Below are positions 52,643-63,303 of a DNA stretch of 64,000 nt, piece by piece. How positions within the stretch are numbered: position 1 is the first letter of the stretch; the number at the start of each line of letters is the position of its first letter. The notes beneath the pieces are model-generated. The model worked only from the letters and a program-made list of their open reading frames with translations, was not told the origin of the DNA and made no database searches. Both the position numbers and the translations under genes were made by a program. Source of the stretch: Trachythela sp. YZ-2020 (Eukaryota > Cnidaria > Anthozoa > Malacalcyonacea > Clavulariidae); assembly GCA_016169945.1 (NCBI GenBank), contig JADLSH010000082.1:868001-932000 (forward strand), in the 5' to 3' direction.

Positions 52643-53414
52643 CCTTTACAGATCTTGTAGGTGTTTTAGAGGGGTTTCTTGAATCTAGATGTGATTTCGC
52701 AGCTTTTGCGTAGGAGTTTTTCATATTATTATCACTCGCATCATAATTTAATTCATTTAATGTGGAGATGTCTTCTTGATTGTCGCTTATCTCTAAAGTT
52801 TTTTCTAAAGTGTTTTTATCTATCAAGGGAGTACATTCATCACTATTTGCATTGTTCGATTCCATTGATTGTTCTGATTGTTCTATGACAATAGGATTGT
52901 TGGTGTTGATGGAATTTGCATATTCAGATTGCTCAATTTTTTCCTCTAGTAATTTTTCCATATTTTTTTTACTTAAATCGTCAGTAAAAGGTTTTTCTTT
53001 TGCTTGAAATTCAGCAATTATAGAAGAGATCTGCGAAACAGAATTCGCCAAAAGTTGAATTGCTTCACCATTCAATAACTGACCAGATCTAAGACTCTCG
53101 ATCTCATTCATATGATCACCAGGCGATATGCTCGAATGCGTTTGTGATGATGGGTTAAACGATTCTTGTAGCATTGCTTCGCAAATTTTCGTTTTAACAG
53201 CTATTGATTGCTCACCTTTAAACAGCAACAAACCTTTAATTTTTCGCCATACAATACTTGAGTTGCCAAAAGTAAGGAGCTTCTTGTCCCCTCCAGGCTG
53301 TGTCCATTCTCCATCAAGGTTTAGGACTTCATTTGAAAATTTCTTGAGCGAGTCAAAATCGCTAGTCCAAGCAAGACTTAGGTTTTCAATAGACATATCG
53401 ATTGCACATTCCAC
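52629..53414 (-). CDS. LINE copy 2 ORF1a
   Basis: A 261-residue frame. The N-terminus (LNLDGEWTQPGGDKKLLTFG, WRKIKGLLLFKGEQSIAVKT) is shared with LINE copy 1 (LNGKWTSPGGSTK) and defines the family. The middle is Ser/Glu/Asn-rich and probably disordered or coiled (QLLANSVSQISSIIAEFQAK). It ends SKTPTRSVKDELL. No zinc knuckle. Intact as a frame. By analogy it binds LINE RNA. Confidence 0.65.
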   Translation of the reverse strand: MECAIDMSIENLSLAWTSDFDSLKKFSNEVLNLDGEWTQPGGDKKLLTFGNSSIVWRKIKGLLLFKGEQSIAVKTKICEAMLQESFNPSSQTHSSISPGDHMNEIESLRSGQLLNGEAIQLLANSVSQISSIIAEFQAKEKPFTDDLSKKNMEKLLEEKIEQSEYANSINTNNPIVIEQSEQSMESNNANSDECTPLIDKNTLEKTLEISDNQEDISTLNELNYDASDNNMKNSYAKAAKSHLDSRNPSKTPTRSVKDELL

Positions 53415-53944
53415 TTGATGTATACAGTTAATGTGTATGTTATTCTAATATTCTAGCTATTAGCAAAAATAGTTATATATATTTGAGGAGCTCAAAAGTT
53501 CGCGACCGATTGGATTTTGCCAGTTCGCACGCTTAATTAAATCATTGCTCTTTCAAACATTGTACGCGCTTTTTTGTTTGAGAACCAGACTTCGTGCACA
53601 GACGGCTTTAAAGTTATTTATCGCCAAATACTCTCGTCGCAGATCTTTGAAGAAATAAACGATCAGAAGTTGTAATATTCCTTCGTAGTATTACAATACA
53701 ACAGCAGCCAGAATGGACTAGCGACATGTTTCCAAGCCTATTGAATATTGCCGTAGAAAATATTCCCGTGCAGACTGTTAATAATTAGGGAATTAATGCC
53801 TAATCAACAATGATTTCCTTCTATAACTGGAATTCAAATTCATGTGGCAAAATTATAATAAGATTCAATTTTGCGTATTAATTACTAGTTTTAACTGCTT
53901 ATTCAGGAAATTTGGCACGAGGTTATTATAATACCTCGTGGTTT
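53415..53944. other. LINE 5' flank, no gene recognised
   Basis: AT-rich sequence upstream of the LINE ORF1; part may be its 5' UTR or promoter, but no motif could be assigned. Confidence 0.35.
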
Positions 53945-54135
53945 AGACTACATTCACACGAGACCGGACGAATTCCGGACCGTACTCAAATTCGTCCTGT
54001 TCCACTTGTTCACAACGAAAAACGAACAAATTCTAGCGCAGTTAATCGTACGAATTCCCGTGTGAGCAAGTGGACCCGGACGAATTTGAGCAGGGTCCGG
54101 AATTCGTCCGATCTCGTGTGAACGTCGCCTTAGTC
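53945..54135. mobile_element. MITE with 'TTCACACGAGA' inverted ends
   Basis: GACTACATTCACACGAGACC, GGACGAATTCCGGACC and CAAATTCGTCC recur inverted at 54040-54135 (GGACGAATTTGAGCAGGGTC, GGAATTCGTCCGATCTCGTG, AACGTCGCCTTAGTC). Total length is about 190 bp with arms of about 70 bp. No coding capacity. Confidence 0.75.
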
Positions 54136-54499
54136 GCCATTTTATTCCCTATATTTTTACTCTATCACATGACAAGCATGTCCATTGTCCAATGTCAATC
54201 AATGCATTACATCCCCACCCACTTTCAGTTCAGACTACTGATCCCGTAAAATACAGTCTAATAATGAACTATAAGGAAATATGAATTATCACCTAATAAA
54301 CAACTCAACAGTTACTATACGAATATATATTATAACAATATTAAAATAAGTTCAAAGTACAAAACTTTCGTGTTCCTTTTAATTGAATTATGTGACCAAC
54401 TGTTTATCTCGATAAAAGAGAGGTCTGTGTCTGTGTCTAGCTTGGTATCTTCGATCTGCTCTTTCTTCTGTTTCTTATCTCCTGACATGCTCTTCGTTG

Positions 54500-55220
54500 T
54501 CATTGTCAGCAAACGGCTGGTCGCCGTCACTAAATATTTCCTCTCCTACCTCAGAATTAGTGTTTGATCTCGAACATCCAATGAGTGGTTTAAAATGCGA
54601 GCAGTTCCTTGTAATCATGTGATCTGGTCGCCTGCCAGTATTCATTGTTCCTTTTATAGCTGTGATACGGTATGGTTTAGGATTAAAACGCGGTGTTAAC
54701 TATTTTTTTGTTGGTTCCTTAGCAACCCGACGATTATCAGCATAGACTTTATGTTTTACTTTCGCATCATGGTCTGCTTTATTGATCCGAAGAGAGCCGT
54801 AGCCGGCGATACTTTTGTAGTGCAGTGAAGTGTTGCACGATAATTGATTAGGAATTTGTGTAATTCTTGTTTCCAATTCTTGTGCACAATTGATGCCGTT
54901 TGCATACATTTCTTTAACGGTTTCATAAATGTTTCTGCCTCAGCATTGGCTTGAGGCCATACCGGTGTAATTTTACGATGAATTCTGTTGTTTGTTATCA
55001 TTTACTGTGCTCTCGAATTTCGTGGCTCTGAAAGGGTGAACCGTTGTCCGAGACGATTGTTCTTCGCAGGCTATGGGTAGCGAAAACACGTCCAAAACAC
55101 CGGACTGTTGACTGACTGGCAATCAAGGCATGACCCTGATGCCCTTCGTGTGCAAGACTAACGACCTGTTCACGCAGTTGCTTGGGAATAACAAGTCGGC
55201 TTCCTCTGATAATAAGGTCA
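54500..55220 (-). pseudogene. Ty3/Gypsy integrase remnant with internal deletion
   Basis: Minus strand in order: RGSRLVIPKQLREQVVSLAH then EGHQG (zinc region, about 55205-55130); then a deletion; VFATHSLRRTIVSDNGSPFQ (second catalytic Asp, about 55075); HRKITPVWPQANAEAETFMK (about 54975), QELHKFLINYRATLHCTTKV and SPATALFG; the tail KVYADNRRVAKEP and PYRITAIKGTMNTGRRPDH. The first catalytic Asp region is lost. It is a different Gypsy family from the copy at 3.1-4.5 kb. The acidic peptide at 54590-54500 would be the polyprotein's end. Confidence 0.8.
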
Positions 55221-55444
55221 GCTTCCGGAGTAAGTCATTTGAACTTTCTTGTATGCCCGCAATTCGTCAATGTCAGCGGTTTCATCAGTTATAAAGGAGT
55301 TCCAGGTATTCTGAGCAGCTGGGAAATTTGTTGCGCATGCGTTAACTCTAAATTGTGTGGAGACCACGCAATTATTTTCGCGCGCGATGGCAGGACCTTT
55401 AAATTCGTAAACAAAAACATGTCTGGCAAATTTTTTTCTGTGTT

Positions 55445-55682
55445 TTGTTCCCTTGGCTTGTTTTGAACGCGGTTTTTGGTGTTCCAAATAAAAAGAACCT
55501 TTATTGTGCCGTGTGCGGCAAATCCTGCAAACAAAAGTTAAATTCTACAAGAAATAGCCTTCCACAAAGCGCTCTTCTGGAGAATTGCTTCGGTCTTTCG
55601 CATGAATGGACAGGGATATTATGTTCTACTTGTCGAAGAGCTTTGTATATATACAGAACCACAGGAAAAACGTCCTTTCAGG
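55445..55682 (+). pseudogene. Zinc-finger N-terminal exon of the protease-bearing transposon-like gene
   Basis: Reads NLYCAVCGKSCKQKLNSTR, LPQSALLENCFGLSHEWTGI, LCSTCRRALYIYRTTGKTSF, with C-x2-C and C-x2-C pairs resembling the zinc N-terminus of the DUF6589 gene (36.2 kb). It ends in TTTCAG followed by the donor GTAATT. The true start is unclear: an ATG at 55421 is out of this frame. It joins in phase 0 with the next exon at 55783. Confidence 0.5.
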
Positions 55683-55782
55683 TAATTTTTTTACAATTTT
55701 TAATAAGCCAAGTGGCAAGTAAAATTCAAATTATACTAAAAAGCACAGTGTCTAATTTGTTTTGGTTTTATTAAAATGCTAG

Positions 55783-55992
55783 TTGGTTAAATCAAATAAA
55801 AAAGATAGAGAAGGAAGACCAAAGAAAACACAACGAACTGTCCCAGCTAGAACTTCGTCGGATACCAATAACGAGGGATGGGTAGCAGAAGACACATGCT
55901 TTGGAGTGTTACGGAGAGGGGCCAATGGAGACGTGCTTATGCCAGCGGAAATGTACGATGATATTAAGACGCAGTTCAACTCCTTGTCTGGA
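55783..55992 (+). pseudogene. Second exon of the same gene (linker)
   Basis: After AAATGCTAG the frame reads LVKSNKKDREGRPKKTQRTV, SSDTNNEGWVAEDTCFGVLR and GANGDVLMPAEMYDDIKTQF, followed by the donor-like GTATGT. It is a basic then acidic linker of no known fold. Downstream, a repeat copy begins 24 bp later and the next plausible exon is at 60405. Confidence 0.45.
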
Positions 55993-56015
55993 AGTATGTC
56001 CATACTGTACTGTAT

Positions 56016-56097
56016 ACAACCTCGTACCCAGGGTTCTCTTAGGTCGGCCGCGCGTGGGAGAAGAGAACCCTGGCAAACACTGCGCACGTGGCGACAA
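56016..56097 (+). repeat. 82-bp repeat, copy A
   Basis: ACAACCTCGTACCCAGGGTT ... ACGTGGCGACAA is identical over 82 bp to the inverse of 60049-60130. Inside, CCAGGGTTCTCTT and AAGAGAACCCTGG form a 13-bp hairpin. Copy A is followed by a further imperfect palindrome (about 56084-56131, CACGTG...GACAAAATAATCC). A common anthozoan-type MITE or SINE segment. Confidence 0.9.
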
Positions 56098-56986
56098 AAT
56101 AATCCAAGATTTCTGGATTATTTTGTCACGTGATTTATATGCGCAGGGGGGGCGTTTGTACCGCATCGACAGAAGTTGTTTTGCAATACTTTCGATATGT
56201 TGATAGATTATTGTGTATATTTTTATAATATTTTTGCTTTTTGGTCGGTACAAATGGATAAAAAGCCACAACATGAGCATCAGAGAAGAGTATATTATCT
56301 CATATGTGAACTGTTTTGGATCATGTAGCGTGTGTTAGTGTTTAACTGTGTGAGTTCGTGAGAAAAGGTATCTGTCTTATCTTATTGCATTTTATCGTTG
56401 GCCATAAGCTTATAAATTATGTTTTAAAATCTGTCTAAGACTCTGCCTAATATATCTGTAGCGACATCGTTTTCTCCTTTTTCTACCCTCATTGTTTTAT
56501 AATATATATTTTTTGCCAAACTGAAATATATTTAACATAAATATATATTACAATTATTACAAATATATATTACAATTCACATTTTTATATGTGCATCTGA
56601 TATGCTCAATGCATGAGTTTTATATGTCTTAAACAACTATAAATTGATATCAACATAGCATACAGTACAGTGTAAAATAAAAGTGTTTAATTGATTGTTT
56701 AAACTTAGCCAGAAGTTGCTGCATATAAATGCTAATCAGCCTTTAGTAAAAAAGTTCAAAACAAACATTCTGTGTCATGGCAATGAATTTGGTCAATGAT
56801 TTTCAAGTTAAGTAATTACCTATTTTTTACATCACATTGAAATTTGTTTCTTGTGCTTTTGTAGCCATGCGAAGAAATTACTCATGTTGATGTTATTTGT
56901 TGGGGAAAGAGCAATATCAGGAAAATGGTGGTGATATCGACCACTTGTAATGGCGAAGGGCTTCAGCTTTCTCAAGTCTTGGAACA

Positions 56987-57442
56987 TCAGCAACTCATCT
57001 TTTTATGGCTGTGCTTCTTGGACATTTGCTTTACATTTGATGCCTCGTCCATTGCCTGCACGATTTGTCGGACACCTGCAGCGGCCCTTGATGCCCTTAC
57101 CATTGCTTTAGTGGTCTTGTTTGCCCCCATTCCTTTCACAACATCCTTGCTCACCCTGTTGCATATCTCCTGGGCCATATCGCAAGCTATATTTTTGCCT
57201 TGACCACCGTTCCAGTTTACAAACTGACCCCATGTCAGTCTGTGGGCCATCTCTTCAGACAACATAGCTTGAACTTGGGCGATGCTGGTGAACATTTCAA
57301 CAGAGTAGTTCTGGCAAGAACTTGACGACTTGAAATACATTAAGAGTCGCTTTTTGTTAATGTTATTCCTTTTCCCATCACCTTGAAAATGACATACAAT
57401 GTACGGTATTATGATTCTATAACATGCCGCTAGTACATCCAA
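56987..57442 (-). pseudogene. Second DUF6589-like fragment
   Basis: Minus frame: LLMYFKSSSSCQNYSVEMFT, SIAQVQAMLSEEMAHRLTWG, QFVNWNGGQGKNIACDMAQE, ICNRVSKDVVKGMGANKTTK. It corresponds to the last-exon block of the gene at 30.6-31.3 kb (LNCLLSSRLAHSLVWNRFVN and following) but is clearly diverged. Only this C-terminal piece is present; the frame is open for 151 codons. It lies antisense within the putative 4.4-kb intron of the protease-bearing gene. Confidence 0.7.
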
Positions 57443-57490
57443 AGTAAAAGAGGGATTGCATCATAAATTTACAGTAACATTTTACCATGA

Positions 57491-57961
57491 CAATAGAGAC
57501 CTTTAGCATTGCGTTTTTCGCAAAAACCGCTAACCGCAAACCGCAAAATATCACGTGACCCTGGTCTTGCGGTCGCGTTTGGCGTTTGACGTTGACGTTT
57601 CAACCGCAAGAAGGTGTTCTATCGGTAAGTGAAATACGGCAACGTTTTAACACTATTTAAAGTTTACAAACACACGTTTAACTACTAAAGCAAAGTTATT
57701 TGGCCTCTTTTCTTGATACATGGCAATTTTTATCCTTAGATTATAACCTTTACAAGAGTTATGGCGATTATTACCGAGCAAGTGAGAATAGCCATGCGGA
57801 AGTAAACAAAACATGGCGGACTCATTACGCGGTAAGCAGGAATGAAACGTCAAGCTAAATGCACCAAACTGCCCAAACGTCTAACGGCAAACCGCTAACC
57901 TGAAACCGCGGTTTGTGGTTCGCGGTCTGAAACATTTACGCTATGCTAAAGGTCTCTATTG
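57491..57961. mobile_element. MITE, 471 bp, CAATAGAGACC ends
   Basis: The left end CAATAGAGACCTTTAGCATT and the inverted right end CAATAGAGACCTTTAGCATA match over about 22 bp. The interior has AACCGCAAACCGCAAA and its partners (CGGCAAACCGCTAACC, CCGCGGTTTG) as subterminal repeats. No frame. TAGAGACCTT links it to the 38.6-kb MITE. It separates the DUF6589 and helicase fragments of the second element. Confidence 0.8.
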
Positions 57962-58613
57962 TTTTATTTTTGTCCTGTCGAATAAATAATTATCTGTCAG
58001 TTTTATTTTTTGTTTTATTATTAAATACTGTAGAGCAATTTTTTCAGGTATATCTATATATCATATTCAATCAGGAGTCCGGGTCTCAGCTAGCTCTAGC
58101 CAGTGGATATGTTATGTACAGGTTATTTCTATAGTTCACTGCATGGTTTCATTTTGAAAACAAACTGCATTTCTCAAATTAAATACAAGTGTTACCTTCT
58201 TTAGTTGTGTCAATCAATTGCAATAGGAATACATAAAGGTCAAGCATGTTCAATCCATAGAATCTGTCAAACACACAGTATATTAGTATCATCAATTATG
58301 GATACCATCCGATGCTATGATGTGCATGTGGACATTATTGTTCTGACATTGGAGGCCTACCAATATCCAGAAATTTATTATAGTTTATGCTACCTCATTG
58401 CCGTTATTTGACAATAATTATTTTAATTAATTTGACTTATGTAGAAAGTACTATGATTATTTATTTATCAAAATTATCGATCCATAATCTTCATCAGTAA
58501 AAAATAAATAAATAACTAGATACAATTTGTAAATAATCATGGTATTTTCCACAATATATTATGTCTATTGATGTTAATAATTGTTTTGTGTAAGTCTTAC
58601 CTCACTCTGTATA

Positions 58614-58813
58614 GGATTGAGTTAGGCACATCTGGTGCAAACTTTGGAGGAATTGACATATGTACTGGGGTAACATTAGAACTTATAGACTTAATTGTTT
58701 CAAATTGTGACAAGATCAAGTCGGCTACAGAATTGTTTGCTGAATTTGAAATATGGGAAATCACACATGCACAAGCTTTTTTCAAAATTATCAGTGATGT
58801 TTGTGCTAATTAA
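58614..58813 (+). pseudogene. Second RecQ-like helicase C-terminal fragment
   Basis: The exon after TCTGTATAG reads RIELGTSGANFGGIDICTGV, TLELIDLIVSNCDKIKSATE and EFEIWEITHAQAFFKIIS to a TAA stop. It aligns with RIQLAGNMTHEQLLIGLDLA, TGFTRTLIDSIVESAKEISS of the helicase at 29.2 kb. Only the tail remains. Its presence 1.2 kb from a DUF6589 fragment shows the two genes travel together in more than one element. Confidence 0.65.
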
Positions 58814-58815
58814 TT

Positions 58816-60048
58816 GCATTACAAGTACAGCTACAGTATATAACTATGTGTAAAAATATTAAAATAACTGATATACAGCTGTTAATTTTGAGAAAATGCA
58901 CTAATTATAGCACTGTACATTATACAATAGCAGTTCATGATTAATTAGGTATGTATACCTACTGCATATATCGAAAATATAAAATAGTTGGTAGAAACAG
59001 CACCATACTGTCAGTGTGCACTAGGAGTTGAACCTAGCAAAACAAAATAGTTTCCACACCTGGACACACTTGGTACCAGTTTACTTGTATACTCATGCAA
59101 TAACACCGTCAATGAACCCCAGGAAAGGGCAAGAAGGACAGGCATGATTACTGAAAAAGTTCTACCAATATCGTGAATCCTCACATTGAGTACTATCAAA
59201 TTTCTTTTGCTGGAATAACTGTCAGTGTCGAATTCCCAGCCCAAGTGAGTAAGATAATTGTTTATAAATCTCAGTGGTTAGCCCCACGCCTCAATGGGCC
59301 TAATACTAATTTATGGCTTCTTAACAAAGAGCATCATAATAGAAGAACTTGCAATGCACATTGTCTTTGTACAACACCTCAACATAATGCCTGGTTGACA
59401 TACATGTTTGTCAGTACAATAAATGAAGTAATAAGAACACATTATGTAAATAACTTTAACCAAAAGCAAAACAGTATAACTTTGATCATTTATTATAATA
59501 TGTAATATCCTGGTCTTGTCATCACTTGTACCCAAATGTGAACTTTGATTCATAATACACTATTAAATTATACATTTTATAGTAGAGCCACTGGGTCATC
59601 AATATGATTTATATATATTAATTGTCATGTGTAATATATGTGTACTCAAACCCTCTTGAAATGAATTGTGCATATTTCATACCTCTGATTTCATACAGTA
59701 CATCAACAAGGACCCAAAAGTTGTACCAAAATTAGAACAGTTTAAATTCACTCACTTTAATAAAGCCATGAGACTTGAATACTTGATGAATGTAGAACAC
59801 TCACTGCTTCCAGTCATGTTCCATTAAATACAAGTCTTGAACATAAATTTGAGATGTCCAATCCTAACCAACGTCTGCATTTATTTGATAAAATTGTGCC
59901 TTTTTTAAACGTCTGTTAAATCGGTTTTATAAATCATAAAAAATTTCATAATCGGAATTCACTTGATAGTAGCCTGCGAACAGGCTCTTCTTGATCTGTG
60001 TCTTGATGTTGGTAACCCCCCGGGACAGATACGGTGAGTACGTAATTC
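58816..60048. other. Intronic / unassigned, AT-rich
   Basis: An open piece at about 59698-59826 (YINKDPKVVPKLEQFKFTHF) follows ATACAG and could be a small exon; frames at 59011-59260 are unassigned. No known domain. Confidence 0.3.
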
Positions 60049-60130
60049 TTGTCGCCACGTGCGCAGTGTTTGCCAGGGTTCTCTTCTCCCACGCGCGGCC
60101 GACCTAAGAGAACCCTGGGTACGAGGTTGT
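60049..60130 (-). repeat. 82-bp repeat, copy B (inverted to copy A)
   Basis: Exact inverse of 56016-56097. The two copies lie near the two ends of the putative intron (55993-60404), 4 kb apart. Confidence 0.9.
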
Positions 60131-60404
60131 ACTGTATATTACATGCACAAATTGTAAACAGACTGTAACAATACTCCATGAGTAGGGAGGGGGGTACTTG
60201 CCCTGGACTACATGCATGTTGTGAGCTCCTTGAGAGGAGGCTTTACAAATTGTGGTCAAATTGCCCCCCCTCAATGATACTATGATGTTGTTATGGATGC
60301 CACAGTGAAACATTTGCCCTGGTCTCCCGGAATCTCGCCATTATCCTGGTTAACATAACATTACAAATTAACAACAAATGACAAAGTCAATGCTTTTCTT
60401 GCAG

Positions 60405-63303
60405 GATGTGATCTCAAATTGGAGCTGGAGAAAATAAAACCGACCACATATGAGAAGTTTGTTCTTCGAAACAAACCAGCAATATATCAACCAAATGAAT
60501 TCATCGATTTTTGTCGTCAGGCGCGTGCTCCAAATATATTTGAACACATCTTGCAAGCAGTTTCAGATGACCGTCATTCCCACAGGCGTCAGGATCTCAA
60601 CCGAGTAAGAACAGTGTCGATAATTTATACTATGTGCTACTGTCGCAGCCAGATGTGTAATGTTATGCAAGTAGATAATGCACTCTATCTGAACTCCGAT
60701 CGAATGACTCAAGAAGGCACAGATACACAATATCGGATGGGACATACATGCAGCCGTAAAACATCTGACATAATCCCCAGCCAACTGTCGCGAAATCAAG
60801 AGGATAGTCTGAAAATGTTTTTCAACCAAGCAATCCAAAATGAATGGGTTTTGGTACTTATAATCGATGACTTCACCAAAATTCACACCTATCGAAGACC
60901 AGCCATTCTGAGAACTTGCAATCCCATGAGCATGTGTATAAAGGCATTCAAGCAATTGAGAGCAATAAAGGTACCATCAAATACTTCCAGAATCCATTAC
61001 CCAGATGGTGTTGACATACCAGCTTGTGTAGATGCTATTACCTCCCCTGAACAGACTGCACTGTTAAGCCATAGCTGCGCCTCAACTATGCCAAATTGGT
61101 TGACGACGCTGTTTTTTTACACCGGATCTTGAAGGACATATTCTAGAAGAACATGGCTACGGTGACGAGTCTGGAGTTTGAATGATGAGAACAATGGATG
61201 ATTTGCATCTAACTGACTTTGTCGAGTTACAGTTGAAATCAAAGGATGGTTTTTCCATGGCATATGATACGATTGTAATTGCAGCAGGTTAAGCAGCATA
61301 TTTGAAGAAGTCTTGTCATAATTCAGCCTGGTGACTGGCCATGCTAATTTTATTGTAGACAACTGATATACGAATCTCTCACCCAGTATCAGCAATCATG
61401 TGCATCTCAACAGGAGCATCAGTCATCCTCCAACACTGTAGTAAATTGCAACTCCAGGAGCGGTCAAATCCCTGCCATAACATCTCTCATCCCCACTATG
61501 GGTCCATAACATTTTTCATACATTTAGACCGTTCTTCAACCAAGTTTATAGTTATTTGTTCCCAAACAGTAAGCTGACAAAATCACCCAAACCCTGGAGA
61601 ATAAATCTCATACTAGAAACAGTGTATGGTAGTTGGACTCTAATACGAGATCAAGTGATGGACCAAATTTCAAAATTCCAAGGACACTCAATATGATACA
61701 CTACTCAATTTGACAATTCATACAATCACTTTCAAAAGAAACAATTTTAAAGAATACTACAATTCAATGATCCGGATATGGGTGATGTCCCTGTGTCTAA
61801 AACGCCGTCATTACAATAAAGCTCCCCTTGTATGGTTATCAAACACTTCCCACTGAAAAAGCAAGTAAAATGAGCTTTATAAACAATTTTCCAAGTGGCC
61901 CACAATTTTTGATGAATATCCAGTGGAGAATACACACAGCATCATCCGAGCCCAAACTCAGCCTTCCGACACTGCCGCTAAACTTCAGGAAAGGGCAAAG
62001 GGTATATTTCAATCCAAGACCAAACAAGCTAACTTTCGATTAATTTTCACCCCTTCCCAGTTTTTCACAGCAGCAACTTAAGTACCTAAAGGTCCGATGT
62101 GCAGAATTTTTGATAAACAATTTCGTTGTGATAAATGACAACATTGGCTGTGCTTCTATTTTTATAAGAAGGAAAACAAAATATGTCCGTTTACCACACA
62201 TTTTTGGACAAGCAGAAGTTAAATACACGGCTCTTCCTCTTGGCGTCAGTGCAAAGCAGGAACCAAGGGTGTTGTCATTCATTCCATGTTAAGTGTCTCA
62301 ATGGCACTACTTTTTGCCCAATTTGTCATACGCTTCTTTAAATTAAAGTGGAGGAGCTTGGTAAAGTTGCCAAAGATGCCATTTTACATCCAAATACAGC
62401 CAAAGAGGCCCAGCTTGATGATAATCTTGATGATAATCCTGATGATGAACCAGCCAATATGGAAACTCTGCCAACTGTTCATCTACAAAGTATAGATGAA
62501 ACAATAAACAAACTGAGTTGAAAAATTGCAAATTTACAGCCACCACCAAGGCCTTCTAATCACCATCTGCAATGAGAGCAAGCACCACCAGCTAATTCTG
62601 ATTCCACTCAGCATAACCGACACAAAAAGCGGAAACCTCTTCGTGAAGTTCAAAATTTAGTTAACCATGTAGTGCAGCAGGAACCACTTCAACAATCACA
62701 ACAACTACAGCAAAACAAAGAAATCATCGAATGGCTGTTCCCCACAAGTATCTGCCAAACCCAAATAGGTGGAAGAGCAATGGCAAGTAATGCTTGCGCA
62801 ATTATTGCTTCAATGTGGTGCCGAAAGTTTCTGTTAAAAACTTTGGCCATCCCATCTAATGAAAGTGATATCCGAGCTATGACAAACAGCTACAAACAAA
62901 CAATTTTTAATGAGAACTTATTGTACGAATGTTTTAATCTACCTCATAACCAACCAAATTTGGAAGTTCGAGATGTGGTCGGCAAGATTAAGGATCTGAA
63001 CTTACAAATTTTTCACGATTTGGGATTCTTCAATGTGGATGACATTAAAGAAACATTTGTTCAAATGGTTCAAGGAGGGAAAAGGCATGCTCGCATTTGG
63101 ATTATCCCACCAGCTATTTCAGTGGCCATACTTATTGATAATGGAAATTAAACCTAGCTGTGTTTGACAGTCATCAGCATGGCAATGAGGTTGGCCTAGT
63201 TCTCGTATGCAAGCTTGCAGAAATAGATGAACTTTTTAATTATCTTGGAGAAAAACATAACTTGTGTGGCTGTAACTTTGCCGAACTTGCTATGAATGTA
63301 TAG
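60405..63303 (+). pseudogene. Transposon-like gene with DDE-like core and C-terminal cysteine-protease-like domain
   Basis: After acceptor CTTTTCTTGCAG: ELEKIKPTTYEKFVLRNKPA, RVRTVSIIYTMCYCRSQMCN, WVLVLIIDDFTKIHTYRRP (60419-61120); LHLTDFVELQLKSKDGFSM (61200); IIQPGDWPC (61320), GQIPAITSLIPTMGP (61490), FRPFFNQVYSYLFPNSKL and PKPWRINLILETVYGSWTLI (61530-61650); HYNKAPLVWLSN (61815), FDEYPVENTHSIIRAQTQPS (61905); LPHIFGQAEVKYTALPLGVS (62190). The end has GGRAMASNACAIIAS (62770) and LAVFDSHQHGNEVGLVLV (63160), like the Cys and His blocks of papain-like (C76/OTU-like) peptidases. Many frameshifts. Stop at 63301-63303 and AATAAA at 63339. I recall this architecture in anthozoan hypothetical proteins. 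Function: probably transposase plus a ubiquitin-type protease (inference). Confidence 0.6.

Noticed and set aside
55218..55534. Two overlapping minus frames as the Gypsy upstream polyprotein
   Set aside because: No RNase H, RT or linker motif could be read with confidence, so they were not added to the integrase remnant.
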